The translations under genes and the position numbers were made by a program. 64,000 bases of DNA from Hartmannibacter diazotrophicus (GTDB taxonomy: Bacteria > Pseudomonadota > Alphaproteobacteria > Rhizobiales > Pleomorphomonadaceae). Below the pieces are notes generated by a model, which was not told the DNA's origin, made no database searches, and saw only the letters and a program-made list of their open reading frames with translations. Below, piece by piece: positions 16,835 to 25,579 of the stretch. The DNA lies in contig NZ_LT960614.1 in NCBI RefSeq assembly GCF_900231165.1, forward strand, positions 4,790,001 to 4,854,000. Direction: 5' to 3'. The number at the start of each line of letters is the position of its first letter. Position 1 is the first letter of the stretch.

Positions 16835-17743
16835 ATGACCGAGGCAACAGCCGATACGGCGATCGCTCTCGACGCAAGGGCCGAACGGCGTCATCGCATG
16901 CTCTCGGCAGGCGCCCGCTGCGCGCTGCCGGTTGCGATCCTGCTCACGCTCGGCTTCGTTGCCCCCATTGTCGCGATCTTCGGCTATTCCTTTGCAACGC
17001 CCCGCAGCTTCGACGTCTTCACCAGCTTCACCCTTGAGAACTTCGAGGCGATCTTCGATCCGGCCAACACCGTCTGGCTTTCCTTTGTCTGGTCCTGCGG
17101 CTTCGCGCTCTTCACCGTCGCGATCCTCGCCGTCGTCTCCTATCCGATAGCCTACGGCCTCAATCTGGTCTTTGGCCGCTGGTCGGGCCTCATCTCGATT
17201 CTCTTCGTCTTCCCGCTCTTCGTCTCCGAAAACGTCCGCCTTTACGGATGGGTGCTCTTCTTCATCAAGAACGGCGTCCTCGACGGCGGCCTGAAATATC
17301 TAGGCCTGCCCGGCGGACCTGAATTCCTCTATACGCCCACGACGACGCTGTTCGGCATGGTCTACACCTACCTGCCCTTCATGCTCTTCCCGATGACGCT
17401 CGGCATTGCCATGATCCCGCGCGACCTTGTCGACGCGGCCCGCGACCTGGGTGCCGGACGGATGATGATCTGGCGCGAGATCGAACTGCCGCTCGCCATG
17501 CCCGGCATCCTCATCGGCATGCTGCTCACCTTCGTGCTCGGCATCGGCGCGACGGCGGAGGCCAAGATCCTCGGTGGCCAGTCGGTCATCGTGATCTCCC
17601 ACGACATCGAGATCGCCTTCACCTATTCGCAGAACTGGCCCATGGGCTCGGCGCTGGCGGTGGTCGTGACGGTCTTCATCGCCAGTCTCACGCTCTTCGC
17701 GCTAGCCCGCCTCGACCTCGACCGCATGCTGGGGAGGCGCTGA
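16835..17743 (+). CDS. Polyamine-type ABC transporter, permease 1 (PotB/PotH type)
   Basis: This 302-residue inner-membrane permease has about six transmembrane segments, the first at about residues 28-55. The cytoplasmic EAA-type loop reads VDAARDLGAGRMMIWREIELPLAMPGI. The ATG at 16835 has GAGGAGAG directly upstream. It is followed at 2 bp by the second permease gene, so the two are translated together and form the heterodimeric channel. Confidence 0.95.
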   Translation: MTEATADTAIALDARAERRHRMLSAGARCALPVAILLTLGFVAPIVAIFGYSFATPRSFDVFTSFTLENFEAIFDPANTVWLSFVWSCGFALFTVAILAVVSYPIAYGLNLVFGRWSGLISILFVFPLFVSENVRLYGWVLFFIKNGVLDGGLKYLGLPGGPEFLYTPTTTLFGMVYTYLPFMLFPMTLGIAMIPRDLVDAARDLGAGRMMIWREIELPLAMPGILIGMLLTFVLGIGATAEAKILGGQSVIVISHDIEIAFTYSQNWPMGSALAVVVTVFIASLTLFALARLDLDRMLGRR

Positions 17744-17745
17744 CC

Positions 17746-18546
17746 ATGCTCGCCGCAGAACGCCGCACCCGCTTCTTCATCTGGGTCTGGACGGTCTCCG
17801 TCCTCCTCTTCATCTACATCCCCATCGCCTGCGGCGCGCTGGCGGGTCTCTCCAAGGGACGCTATTTCGGCTTTCCCATCCGCGCCTTCTCGACCTCGTG
17901 GTGGACGAAAACCCTCGAGTCCATCGAGATCGGCATGATTGTGAGAACCTCGATCTCGGTCGCCCTGCTCGTTACGGTCTTCTCGGTTATCATCGCCTTC
18001 TTCGGCGCATTGGCCTTCGCCCGCTACGACTGGAAGGGACGCGGCCTGTTCCAGAAGCTGATCCTGCTACCGATCTTCTTTCCCCAACCGGTGCTCGGGC
18101 TTGCGATGCTGCTCGGCTTCAGCGCCGTCGGCATCCAGACCACATGGATGACGGCCGTCTTCGCCCACATGATCTGGATCGTGCCGGTCGTGACGCTCGT
18201 CATCTCGATCCAGGTCTACGGCTTCGACCCGTCTCTGGAGGAAGCCGCCTTCGATCTTGGCTGCACGCGCTGGCAGGTCATGCGCGAGGTGACCTTGCCG
18301 CTGCTCTGGCCGGGCATCTGGTCGGGCATGCTCTTCGCCTTCCTGCTGTCCTGGAGCAACTTCCCGCTCTCGCTCTATACGACGGGCGCGGATAGCACGA
18401 TCCCCGAATGGCTCTATGCCAAGATGGTGGCCGGCTATACGCCCATGGTCCCCGCCCTCGGCACCATGGCAACACTCGGCGCCGCCGCGCTGCTGCTCTT
18501 TGCCGGCGCCGTCAACATGATCGTCAAGCGCAGGCAGACGGCATGA
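17746..18546 (+). CDS. Polyamine-type ABC transporter, permease 2 (PotC/PotI type)
   Basis: This 266-residue inner-membrane permease has six predicted spans. The EAA loop reads SLEEAAFDLGCTRWQVMREVTLPLLWPGI, the coupling helix contact with the ATPase. Its stop overlaps the start of the DeoR gene (ATGA at 18543-18546), so the regulator is translationally coupled to the transporter. No irregularity is seen. Confidence 0.95.
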   Translation: MLAAERRTRFFIWVWTVSVLLFIYIPIACGALAGLSKGRYFGFPIRAFSTSWWTKTLESIEIGMIVRTSISVALLVTVFSVIIAFFGALAFARYDWKGRGLFQKLILLPIFFPQPVLGLAMLLGFSAVGIQTTWMTAVFAHMIWIVPVVTLVISIQVYGFDPSLEEAAFDLGCTRWQVMREVTLPLLWPGIWSGMLFAFLLSWSNFPLSLYTTGADSTIPEWLYAKMVAGYTPMVPALGTMATLGAAALLLFAGAVNMIVKRRQTA

Positions 18547-19343
18547 CCCTCACTGAGACCGAGCCCCGCAAGGCGCGCCTCACCAAGAAGGCGCGGCAGG
18601 AACGGATTCTCGCCGAGATGCGGGCCTCCGCCACCTTGCGCGTCGGTGATCTTGCAACGGATCTGTCGGTCTCCACCGAAACGATCCGCCGGGATCTCTA
18701 CGAGCTTCAGGAACAGGGGCTGATCAACCGCACCTATGGCGGCGCGACCCGGCCCTTCGGCGCCGAGCCATCGGTCAGCGAGCGTCACGGCCAGATGGTG
18801 CCCGAGCGCGAGGCGATCGCCGCCGTCGCGGTGAAGTTCATCCAGCCGAACGAGGTCATCGCCATCGGTGCCGGCGCGACCACGACCCATGTCGCCCGCC
18901 GCATGGCCGCCGAATGCCGCGACCTGACCGTGATCACGCACTCCTTCTCGGTCGCCACCGTTCTGGCGCCCAATCCGACCATCGAGATCATCATGTGCCC
19001 GGGCCGCTACAATGGCCGCGAGGGCATGATGGTCGGCGCGGAGACCATCGAGTTCCTGCAGTCCTACAACATCAACAGGGCCGTGCTCGGCGTCTCCGGC
19101 ATCACGCCGGAGGGCCTTGCCGACGCAGAAGCGCCGGCGGCCTGGGTCTACAAGGCGATGATGAACCGGGCCTCCGAGACGATGGTCGTTGCCGACCACA
19201 GCAAGTTCGACGTCCAGGCGCTGGCGATCTGGGCCCGCGTGCCCGACATCGCCCGCCTCGTCACCGACCGTGAGCCGAAGGGCGCAACAAGCCGCGCACT
19301 CGACCGGGCACGGGTCGAGGTCTCGGTAGCGGGCGGGAAGTAA
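18543..19343 (+). CDS. DeoR family transcriptional regulator
   Basis: This 266-residue regulator has an N-terminal DeoR helix-turn-helix (ARQERILAEMRASATLRVGDLA, then VSTETIRRDLYELQEQGLI and TYGGAT). A sugar-phosphate-isomerase-like effector domain follows, with GAGATTTHVAR, FSVATVL and GVSGITPEGLAD. DeoR regulators usually respond to phosphorylated metabolites. That fits a cluster that encodes a kinase: the phosphorylated intermediate may be the inducer. It lies inside the operon it probably controls. Confidence 0.93.
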   Translation: MTLTETEPRKARLTKKARQERILAEMRASATLRVGDLATDLSVSTETIRRDLYELQEQGLINRTYGGATRPFGAEPSVSERHGQMVPEREAIAAVAVKFIQPNEVIAIGAGATTTHVARRMAAECRDLTVITHSFSVATVLAPNPTIEIIMCPGRYNGREGMMVGAETIEFLQSYNINRAVLGVSGITPEGLADAEAPAAWVYKAMMNRASETMVVADHSKFDVQALAIWARVPDIARLVTDREPKGATSRALDRARVEVSVAGGK

Positions 19344-19364
19344 GAAGAAAGGCAAACGAAAACC

Positions 19365-20249
19365 ATGTGGCAGGAGCGAGAGCCGGACGAGACCCGCGAG
19401 GTCACCGTCGACGGGCACAGGATCGTCACCTATTCCTATGGCAGCGGCGCCGAGACGGTCTTCCTGCTCAACGGCGGGCCGGGCCTGCCGTGCAACTACC
19501 TGCGCGACGCCCATAGCTTCCTTTCCGGCCACGGCTACCGCGTCGTCACCTTCGACCAGCTTGGCTGTGGCGCGTCCGACAAGCCGGACGATCCGGCGCT
19601 CTGGTCGATCAGCCGCTATGTCGAGGAGACGGAAGCCGTCCGCACGGCGCTGGACTTGGGCAAGGTGCATCTCCTCGGCCATTCCTGGGGCGGCTGGCTC
19701 GCCATCGAATATGCGCTCACCTATCCGGATGCGCTGAAGACGCTGATCCTCGAGGACACCGCCGCCGACCTGCCGCATCTGATGGAAGAAATGCACCGCC
19801 TGCGCGCCTCGCTCGGCCCCGAGACGGTCGAGATGATGATCGCCCACGAGGCCGACGGCACCTACGATCATCCCGAATATCAGGCTGCCATCACGCTCCT
19901 CAACTATCGCCACGTCTGCCGGCTGCAGGAGTGGCCAGCGCCGCTGATGGCCTCGCTGAACGACTGGAACATGGCGCCCTACATGGCGATGCAGGGGCCG
20001 AACGAGTTCCTCTACATCGGCAACCTCAAGGACTGGAACCGTGCCGCCGATCTCGGCAAGATCCCTTGCCCGGCGCTGATCACGGTCGGCCGTCACGACG
20101 AGATCACCCCGGCCTGCGCCCTGCGCATGAAGCAGAACCTGCGCGAGGCCGAACTCGTCGTCTTCCAGAATTCGAGCCACATGCCCTTTTACGAGGAACC
20201 GGCCGCCTATGACGCCGTGCTCCTCGATTTCCTCGCCCGCAACGCCTGA
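19365..20249 (+). CDS. Proline iminopeptidase-family alpha/beta hydrolase
   Basis: This 294-residue alpha/beta hydrolase has the HGGPG-like oxyanion motif of the S33 family (LNGGPGLPCNYL), a nucleophile in LLGHSWGGWLAI (Ser107), an Asp/His end in TVGRHDEITP and NSSHMPFYEEP, and a cap in between. Family members release N-terminal amino acids from peptides or cleave amides and esters. In this cluster it could open an amide of the imported compound. It follows the DeoR gene by 21 bp. Confidence 0.88.
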   Translation: MWQEREPDETREVTVDGHRIVTYSYGSGAETVFLLNGGPGLPCNYLRDAHSFLSGHGYRVVTFDQLGCGASDKPDDPALWSISRYVEETEAVRTALDLGKVHLLGHSWGGWLAIEYALTYPDALKTLILEDTAADLPHLMEEMHRLRASLGPETVEMMIAHEADGTYDHPEYQAAITLLNYRHVCRLQEWPAPLMASLNDWNMAPYMAMQGPNEFLYIGNLKDWNRAADLGKIPCPALITVGRHDEITPACALRMKQNLREAELVVFQNSSHMPFYEEPAAYDAVLLDFLARNA

Positions 20250-20260
20250 AGGAGAGCCCG

Positions 20261-20971
20261 ATGTCCGACAAGACGTCCTGGAAGACCAGGCATCGCTCCT
20301 TCTACTACGAGCTTGCCGAGGAACCGGCCGATCCGGACCTCGATCCGGCGACGACGGCGCTCCTCGTCATCGACGTCCAGAACTACAACATGCAGCGCCC
20401 GGCCCCGGAAACACTCAGCGGCAGGGACAAGGCGCATTACGACGCCTGGACGCCCTTCTTCGATCGCATGCACGGCACGGTGATCCCGAACATCGCCGAA
20501 CTTCTCAAGCTCTTCCGAGCGAAAGGCATCGAGTGCCTCTTTGCCCGCATCGCCTGCCAGACCGAGGACGGCCGCGACCGTTCGTTGAGCCAGAAGAAGC
20601 CGGGCTTCAACAACCTGCTCCTGCCGAAGACCACGTGGATCTCGCAGTTCGTCGATGAACTGGCGCCCGAGGGTGACGAGATCGTCGTCGTCAAGACGAC
20701 CGACAGCGCGCTCACAGGCACCAACCTGCGCCTGATGCTGCACAACATCGGCATCAAGACCGTCATCTGCGCCGGCATCTACACCGACCAGTGCGTCTCC
20801 TCCACGGTCCGCAGCCTCGCCGACGAGAGCTTCGACGTCGTGGTGCTGGAGGACTGCTGCGCCGCCGCGACGGACGCCCTGCACGAGCACGAGCTGGAGG
20901 TCATCAACATGATCTACTGCAACGTCATGACACTCGCCGACCTCAAGGCGCTGATGAACCTTCAAGGATGA
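20261..20971 (+). CDS. Isochorismatase-like cysteine hydrolase
   Basis: This 236-residue protein has the isochorismatase fold, with the catalytic triad of the amidase branch: Asp in LLVIDVQNYN, a Lys in EIVVVKTTDSALTG and Cys178 in IYTDQCVSSTVRSLADE. Cys-type members hydrolyse amides such as N-carbamoyl compounds, ureidoacrylate or nicotinamide. It starts 11 bp after the preceding hydrolase gene. The exact amide is unknown; the family cannot be narrowed further by eye. Confidence 0.9.
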   Translation: MSDKTSWKTRHRSFYYELAEEPADPDLDPATTALLVIDVQNYNMQRPAPETLSGRDKAHYDAWTPFFDRMHGTVIPNIAELLKLFRAKGIECLFARIACQTEDGRDRSLSQKKPGFNNLLLPKTTWISQFVDELAPEGDEIVVVKTTDSALTGTNLRLMLHNIGIKTVICAGIYTDQCVSSTVRSLADESFDVVVLEDCCAAATDALHEHELEVINMIYCNVMTLADLKALMNLQG

Positions 20972-21013
20972 CCGGGCAAACGTCGAGCGGACCTTGCCCC
21001 TACCGGACGACAC

Positions 21014-22027
21014 GTGATGTATGATTCAGACTTTCTCAACCGTCTCGAAACCGGCCTGCGCGGCGCTCTGCCGCGCTGGGGGCTTTCCGATGCGACGGAC
21101 CTGAAGCTCCTCACCATCTCCGAAAACGCCACCTTTCGCGCCCACGATCCGGCGGACGGGCGCGACGTGATCTTCCGCGTTCATCGGCCGGGCTACCACA
21201 CGAAGGACGAGATCGCCTCGGAGCTCGCCTGGCTGAAGGCCCTCGGCGCGGATGGCGTCGTCGAAACGCTGACCGCCATCCCGCAAGCGGGCGGCGAGCT
21301 GATCGCCGACATCGACGACGACGGCGTCGTCCGCCACGTCGTCGCCTTCGGTCTCCTGCCCGGCAAGGAGCCCCAGGAAGGCGAGGATCTCGTCCACTGG
21401 TTTCGCGAACTCGGCGCGATCAATGCCCGGCTGCACGCCCACGCCAAGGACTGGCGCAAGCCCGAAGGCTTCGCGCGCAAGGTCTGGGACTACGACGCCA
21501 TGCTGGGCGAGACCCTGCTCTGGGGCGACTGGCGTGAGGGCCTCGGCCTGACGTCCGAGGGACGCGACGTGCTGGAGCGGACCTCGACGCTTCTGAAAAG
21601 GCTGCTGGAGGACTACGGCAAGGACGAGGATCGCTTCGGTCTCGTCCATGCCGACATGCGCGTCGCCAATCTTCTGGTCGACGGCAGCCACCTCTCTGTC
21701 ATCGACTTCGACGACTGCGGCTTCTCCTGGTACCTCTACGATTTTGCCGCCGCGATCAGCTTTATCGAGCACGAGCCCTATATCCCGGACCTGCTGGCCG
21801 CCTGGATCGAGGGCTATCGGACCGTCGCCGCGCTTTCCGAGGACGACTGCGCCATCATCCCCGTCTTCATCATGCTGCGCCGCATGCTGCTGACCGCCTG
21901 GATCGCCTCCCATTCCGAAACGCCGACGGCCGAAGCCATGGGAACCGCCTATACGCAGGGAACGGTCGAACTCGCCCGTGCCTTCCTGGAAAAATACGCC
22001 GCGGCGGAGGAGATGGCCGGAAAATGA
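21014..22027 (+). CDS. APH-fold phosphotransferase (hydroxylysine/homoserine kinase-like)
   Basis: This 337-residue small-molecule kinase has the aminoglycoside phosphotransferase fold. The catalytic loop reads LVHADMRVANLLVDG (H-x-D and the Mg-binding Asn) and the metal motif is VIDFDDCGFSWYLYD. The N-terminal lobe has FRVHRPGYHT. Its stop overlaps the next start (ATGA at 22024-22027), so kinase and PLP enzyme are coupled. The same pair, APH kinase plus class III PLP phospholyase, is known for hydroxylysine breakdown in animals; phosphorylation of an amino-alcohol is therefore the leading guess. The start is ATG 21014 or 21017. Confidence 0.88.
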   Translation: MMYDSDFLNRLETGLRGALPRWGLSDATDLKLLTISENATFRAHDPADGRDVIFRVHRPGYHTKDEIASELAWLKALGADGVVETLTAIPQAGGELIADIDDDGVVRHVVAFGLLPGKEPQEGEDLVHWFRELGAINARLHAHAKDWRKPEGFARKVWDYDAMLGETLLWGDWREGLGLTSEGRDVLERTSTLLKRLLEDYGKDEDRFGLVHADMRVANLLVDGSHLSVIDFDDCGFSWYLYDFAAAISFIEHEPYIPDLLAAWIEGYRTVAALSEDDCAIIPVFIMLRRMLLTAWIASHSETPTAEAMGTAYTQGTVELARAFLEKYAAAEEMAGK

Positions 22028-23346
22028 GTTCGCGCGAGAAACAGATCCTGGCGCTGAACGCCTTCGGCGACCGCCCTCTCACCGGCCTTGCCGAAGACGT
22101 GAGCGCGCTTGTCGCCCGCCGCCGCAAGAGCTTCGGTGCCGCCTCCGTCCTCTTCTACGAGGAGCCGCTGAAAATGCTGCGGGCCGAGGGCGCGCGCATG
22201 TACGCCTCCGACGGACGTGCCTACCTCGATTTCTACAACAACGTCCCGACCGTCGGGCACTGCCATCCGAAGGTGGTCGAGGCCGTCCAGAAGCAGATCG
22301 AGACCCTCAACATCCACTCCCGCTATCTCTTCGACATCTCTCATGACTATGCCGAGAAGCTGCTGGCGACCTATCCGGCGGCGCTGTCCAACCTCGTCCT
22401 CGTCTGCACGGGCAGCGAGGCCAATGATCTGGCGCTGAGGATCGCCCGGAAGGCGTCCGGCGGCACCGGCTTCGTCGTCACCGAGACCGCCTATCACGGC
22501 AACACGGCCGCCGTGACCGAAGTGTCGCCGTCGTCCTACAAGACCGGAGCCCCGCCTGCGCATGTACGCACGGTTCCAGCGCCCGACCCCGCGATCTACG
22601 GCATGGACATCGTCGGCGGCTTTGCCGCTGCGGTCGAGGAGGCCATCGCGGCGATGAAGGCCGACGGCATCGAGCCGGCCGGTCTCCTCGTCGACACCAT
22701 CTTTTCCTCCGATGGCGTCTATGCCGACCCGCCCGGCTTCCTTGCCCCCGCCGTCGAGGTCATGCGCCGGTCCGGCGGCGTCTATATCGCCGACGAGGTG
22801 CAGCCGGGTTTCGCGCGCACCGGCGCCGGCATGTGGGGCTTTGCCCGCCACGGCGTCGAGCCCGACATCGTCACCATGGGCAAGCCGATGGGCAATGGCT
22901 ATCCCATCGCCGGGCTCGTCACCCGGCCGGAACTGCTCTCGGCCTTCTGCGACGACTTCGGCTATTTCAACACCTTCGCCGCAAGCCCTGTCGCGACTGC
23001 CGCCGCCATGGCCGTGCTGGAAGCCATCGAGGAAGACGGCCTGATCGCCAATGCCGCCCGCGTCGGTGCGCACCTGACGCAGCGGCTGGAAGCCCTGCGC
23101 CAGCAGGTGCCAACGATGGCGGCGGTCCGCGGCGCCGGGCTCTATCTCGGCGTCGAATTCCGCACCGCTGACGACGAGCCGGCGCCGGAGATCGCGACCG
23201 GGCTCATCAACGGCTTGCGCGAGCACGGCATTCTCATCGGCGCCGCCGGCCGCTATGGCAACACGCTGAAAATCCGCCCGCCGCTCTGCGTCACCGAGGC
23301 CGATACGGACCTGCTTGTCGATGCCATGGCGGACCTGCTGACCTGA
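22024..23346 (+). CDS. Class III PLP enzyme, aminotransferase or O-phospho-amine phospholyase
   Basis: This 440-residue fold-type I PLP enzyme has CTGSEANDLALR, AYHGNT, the PLP-contacting IADEVQPGFARTG and the Schiff-base lysine in VTMGKPMGNGYP (Lys287). Several segments recall the AGXT2L phospholyases (ethanolamine-phosphate and phosphohydroxylysine lyases) rather than plain transaminases: NNVPTVGHCHPKVVEAVQKQ, HSRYLFDISHDYAEKLLAT and, at the C terminus, GNTLKIRPPLCVTEAD. Coupling to a kinase gene supports a phospholyase, which would release phosphate and ammonia from a phosphorylated hydroxyamine. The reaction is inference; the fold assignment is secure. Confidence 0.88.
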   Translation: MSSREKQILALNAFGDRPLTGLAEDVSALVARRRKSFGAASVLFYEEPLKMLRAEGARMYASDGRAYLDFYNNVPTVGHCHPKVVEAVQKQIETLNIHSRYLFDISHDYAEKLLATYPAALSNLVLVCTGSEANDLALRIARKASGGTGFVVTETAYHGNTAAVTEVSPSSYKTGAPPAHVRTVPAPDPAIYGMDIVGGFAAAVEEAIAAMKADGIEPAGLLVDTIFSSDGVYADPPGFLAPAVEVMRRSGGVYIADEVQPGFARTGAGMWGFARHGVEPDIVTMGKPMGNGYPIAGLVTRPELLSAFCDDFGYFNTFAASPVATAAAMAVLEAIEEDGLIANAARVGAHLTQRLEALRQQVPTMAAVRGAGLYLGVEFRTADDEPAPEIATGLINGLREHGILIGAAGRYGNTLKIRPPLCVTEADTDLLVDAMADLLT

Positions 23347-23367
23347 CGACCGGCCTGTGGCGCGCTG

Positions 23368-23622
23368 TCAGGTGTCCCGGCTGGCTTTCTCGATGAGGAA
23401 GACTAGAACACGGCCGTCCTTGCGGTGATCGACGAGCAGGTCGCCCGTCTCGCGAACGAGATGGGGGATGTCGATGGCCGCCAGCGCATCCGTGCAGCGG
23501 ACCTCGATGCGCGCGCCGGCGGACAGCATGCCGAGCTTGCGCCGCGTCTTGATCGCCGGCAGCGGGCAGTGAAGGCCGCAGAGATCGACGATCTCGGCAG
23601 GCGCGGAATGGCATTGATCCAT
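23368..23622 (-). CDS. TusA-family sulfurtransferase-like protein
   Basis: This small protein (84 residues from ATG 23622; a TTG at 23643 is an alternative) has the TusA/SirA fold signature IVDLCGLHCPLPAIKTRRKL, with the sulfur-carrying Cys in the C-P-L-P context. It also has IDIPHLVRETGDLLVD, typical of the family. TusA-like proteins shuttle persulfide sulfur for tRNA modification or molybdenum cofactor synthesis. It converges with the aminotransferase gene (21 bp apart). Confidence 0.85.
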   Translation of the reverse strand: MDQCHSAPAEIVDLCGLHCPLPAIKTRRKLGMLSAGARIEVRCTDALAAIDIPHLVRETGDLLVDHRKDGRVLVFLIEKASRDT

Positions 23623-23905
23623 ATGGCACCGGGTTGGGGTCAAGGAACGGTCTGGCGGCGAAGGTTACACCATCAGGCAGCCATGCAGGAACCGGTCCGA
23701 ATAGGCCAACGCATCCCGTATCCGGTTGTTTCCCCGGCGCAACAGCGGCGCCCGAAATGTCGCGGCGGTTTCGGCAATGTTGACATTGCCGCTGACCGGC
23801 GATCAGGTTTGGTTAATAAGACGGTCGGTACGAGTTTCAAGGCAATCGATTTTTGAAGAACATCGGGGTCCCCCGGCGGTGCGGACCCGATGAGGAAAAC
23901 CTTTG

Positions 23906-25555
23906 ATGCAGGAAGAACTGGCAAAGGCTCCCGTCGTCTCGTCGGCTCCGATCGAGGGACTGAAGGGAAGCCGGGCACGACGGACGACGCACCCGGTCCT
24001 GTGGGCCGGACTTCGCGTCGCCTATATGATCGGCCTCCTCTTTGTTCTCGTGCCCTTCGGCTCGACCGCCGAATTGCCCATGAGCCTGGTCACGGTCTAT
24101 TTCACGGTCCTCGCCATGGCGATCGCGCTCGCCTTCGGGATTGCCAAGCCGCTGCGCGTCGCCGCCGGCCTGGCGGTTGGCCTTCTCGTGCTCCTGGCCG
24201 GCTGGGCCTTTCTTCAGACGGTTCCATTGCCGGACCATCTCCTCGCCAATCCGATCTGGACCTCGGTGAAGGACCTCGGTGTCACGGCGGCCCCGGTCAT
24301 CTCCGTCGCGCCCGGTGACACGCGCTTCGCGCTCCTTGGCCTCGCGCTGCCATTCATTGTCTTCCTCGCCGGGTTGCAGGCCTTTCCGGACGACAAGAGC
24401 GCAAAGCTCCTTCTTGCCTTCCTTGGCATTTCCGGCGGCGTCATCGCTGTCTGGTCGATCGGCCAGTTCCTCCTTTCGCCCGACATGCTGCTGACGGAAA
24501 AGAAGAAATATTATCTCGACAGCGTGACCGGCGTCTTCGTCAACCGCAACACGGCGGCGACCTATTTCGGCATCTGCAGCCTGATCCTGTTCTCCCTCGC
24601 CTGGCAGAATGCGCAGAAGGTGGACTGGGGCCGGCTGTCCGCCTGGATCGGCGGGGCGGCAAGGGCATCCATGCCGGCCTTCAACTGGCGCATGTGGACC
24701 TATTCCATCCTGATGCTCGTCTGCCTGCTGGCGCTCTTCATGACGAGATCGCGGGCCGGCGTCGGCTCCTCCTTCCTCACCTTCCTCGCCATGGTGCCGA
24801 TCCTTGCCGCCATGGGGTTCCGCCGCGAGCGCAAGATGGGCTTCGGCCGCAGCCGGCGCACGCCGCCGTGGCAACGGGCGATGCGCGCGGCGATGGCCAT
24901 GGTCATCGTCGTCATTGCCGGTGTCGCCTTCTCCGGCCGCGCCGCCTACCGGGCCAGCATCGAGGGCGTGGATGACCCGCGTTTCTGCGTCTGGCCGGGG
25001 ATCGTGCATGCCGTCAGGAACAACTGGCTGACCGGGACGGGGCTTGGTACCTTCCAGGACATCTTCCCGGCCTACCGGGATCCGCAATGCGGCATCACCG
25101 GCACCTTCACCCGCGCCCATTCGGTCTATCTGCAGGGGTTTCTGGAACTCGGCATCGTCTTTGTGATCGCCATGGTCGTCGGCCTCGCGGCCCTTGTCAT
25201 CATCCATGTCCACGGCCTGAAATCGCGGCGCAGTTATGCTGTCTTTCCCGCCCTCGGTTTCGGTGCCATTCTCCTCGTGGCGGCCCACAGCGTCATGGAC
25301 TTCTCGCTGCAAATCCCGGGGTTTGCCGTTATCTTTGCCGCGACGCTCGCCGCCACGACAGCGATATCCCTGGGACGCAACGCCTTGCCTTCGCAGTCGA
25401 AACCGAAATCGACGCGCTCCCAGCCGCCGCCAGTTAACCTTAAAACCATCGAGATGGAGCCTCCCATGGTCGGGGATACCGAAATTTCAGAGGATCCGAA
25501 GAATAGTCGGCGGGATTCCGCGGGACCGTTTCCCGAGGGTGGTCTGAAGACGTAA
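23906..25555 (+). CDS. O-antigen ligase/polymerase family membrane protein
   Basis: This 549-residue polytopic membrane protein has about twelve hydrophobic segments and a large periplasmic loop near residues 340-410 (WPGIVHAVRNNWLTGTGLGT, then RAHSVYLQGFLELGIV), the signature of the Wzy/WaaL/RfaL superfamily. The N-terminal and C-terminal tails are hydrophilic; the C-terminal 50 residues are charged and low in structure. It begins a polysaccharide region. Whether it polymerises repeat units or ligates a glycan to lipid cannot be told; a second Wzy-like protein is encoded at 40154-41461. Confidence 0.85.
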   Translation: MQEELAKAPVVSSAPIEGLKGSRARRTTHPVLWAGLRVAYMIGLLFVLVPFGSTAELPMSLVTVYFTVLAMAIALAFGIAKPLRVAAGLAVGLLVLLAGWAFLQTVPLPDHLLANPIWTSVKDLGVTAAPVISVAPGDTRFALLGLALPFIVFLAGLQAFPDDKSAKLLLAFLGISGGVIAVWSIGQFLLSPDMLLTEKKKYYLDSVTGVFVNRNTAATYFGICSLILFSLAWQNAQKVDWGRLSAWIGGAARASMPAFNWRMWTYSILMLVCLLALFMTRSRAGVGSSFLTFLAMVPILAAMGFRRERKMGFGRSRRTPPWQRAMRAAMAMVIVVIAGVAFSGRAAYRASIEGVDDPRFCVWPGIVHAVRNNWLTGTGLGTFQDIFPAYRDPQCGITGTFTRAHSVYLQGFLELGIVFVIAMVVGLAALVIIHVHGLKSRRSYAVFPALGFGAILLVAAHSVMDFSLQIPGFAVIFAATLAATTAISLGRNALPSQSKPKSTRSQPPPVNLKTIEMEPPMVGDTEISEDPKNSRRDSAGPFPEGGLKT

Positions 25556-25579
25556 CGAATAACGGCACCAGGTATCTAA

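Noticed and set aside
23903-23905. TTG as start of the ligase-like gene
   Set aside because: The next codon is ATG (23906), a normal start with the same downstream protein.
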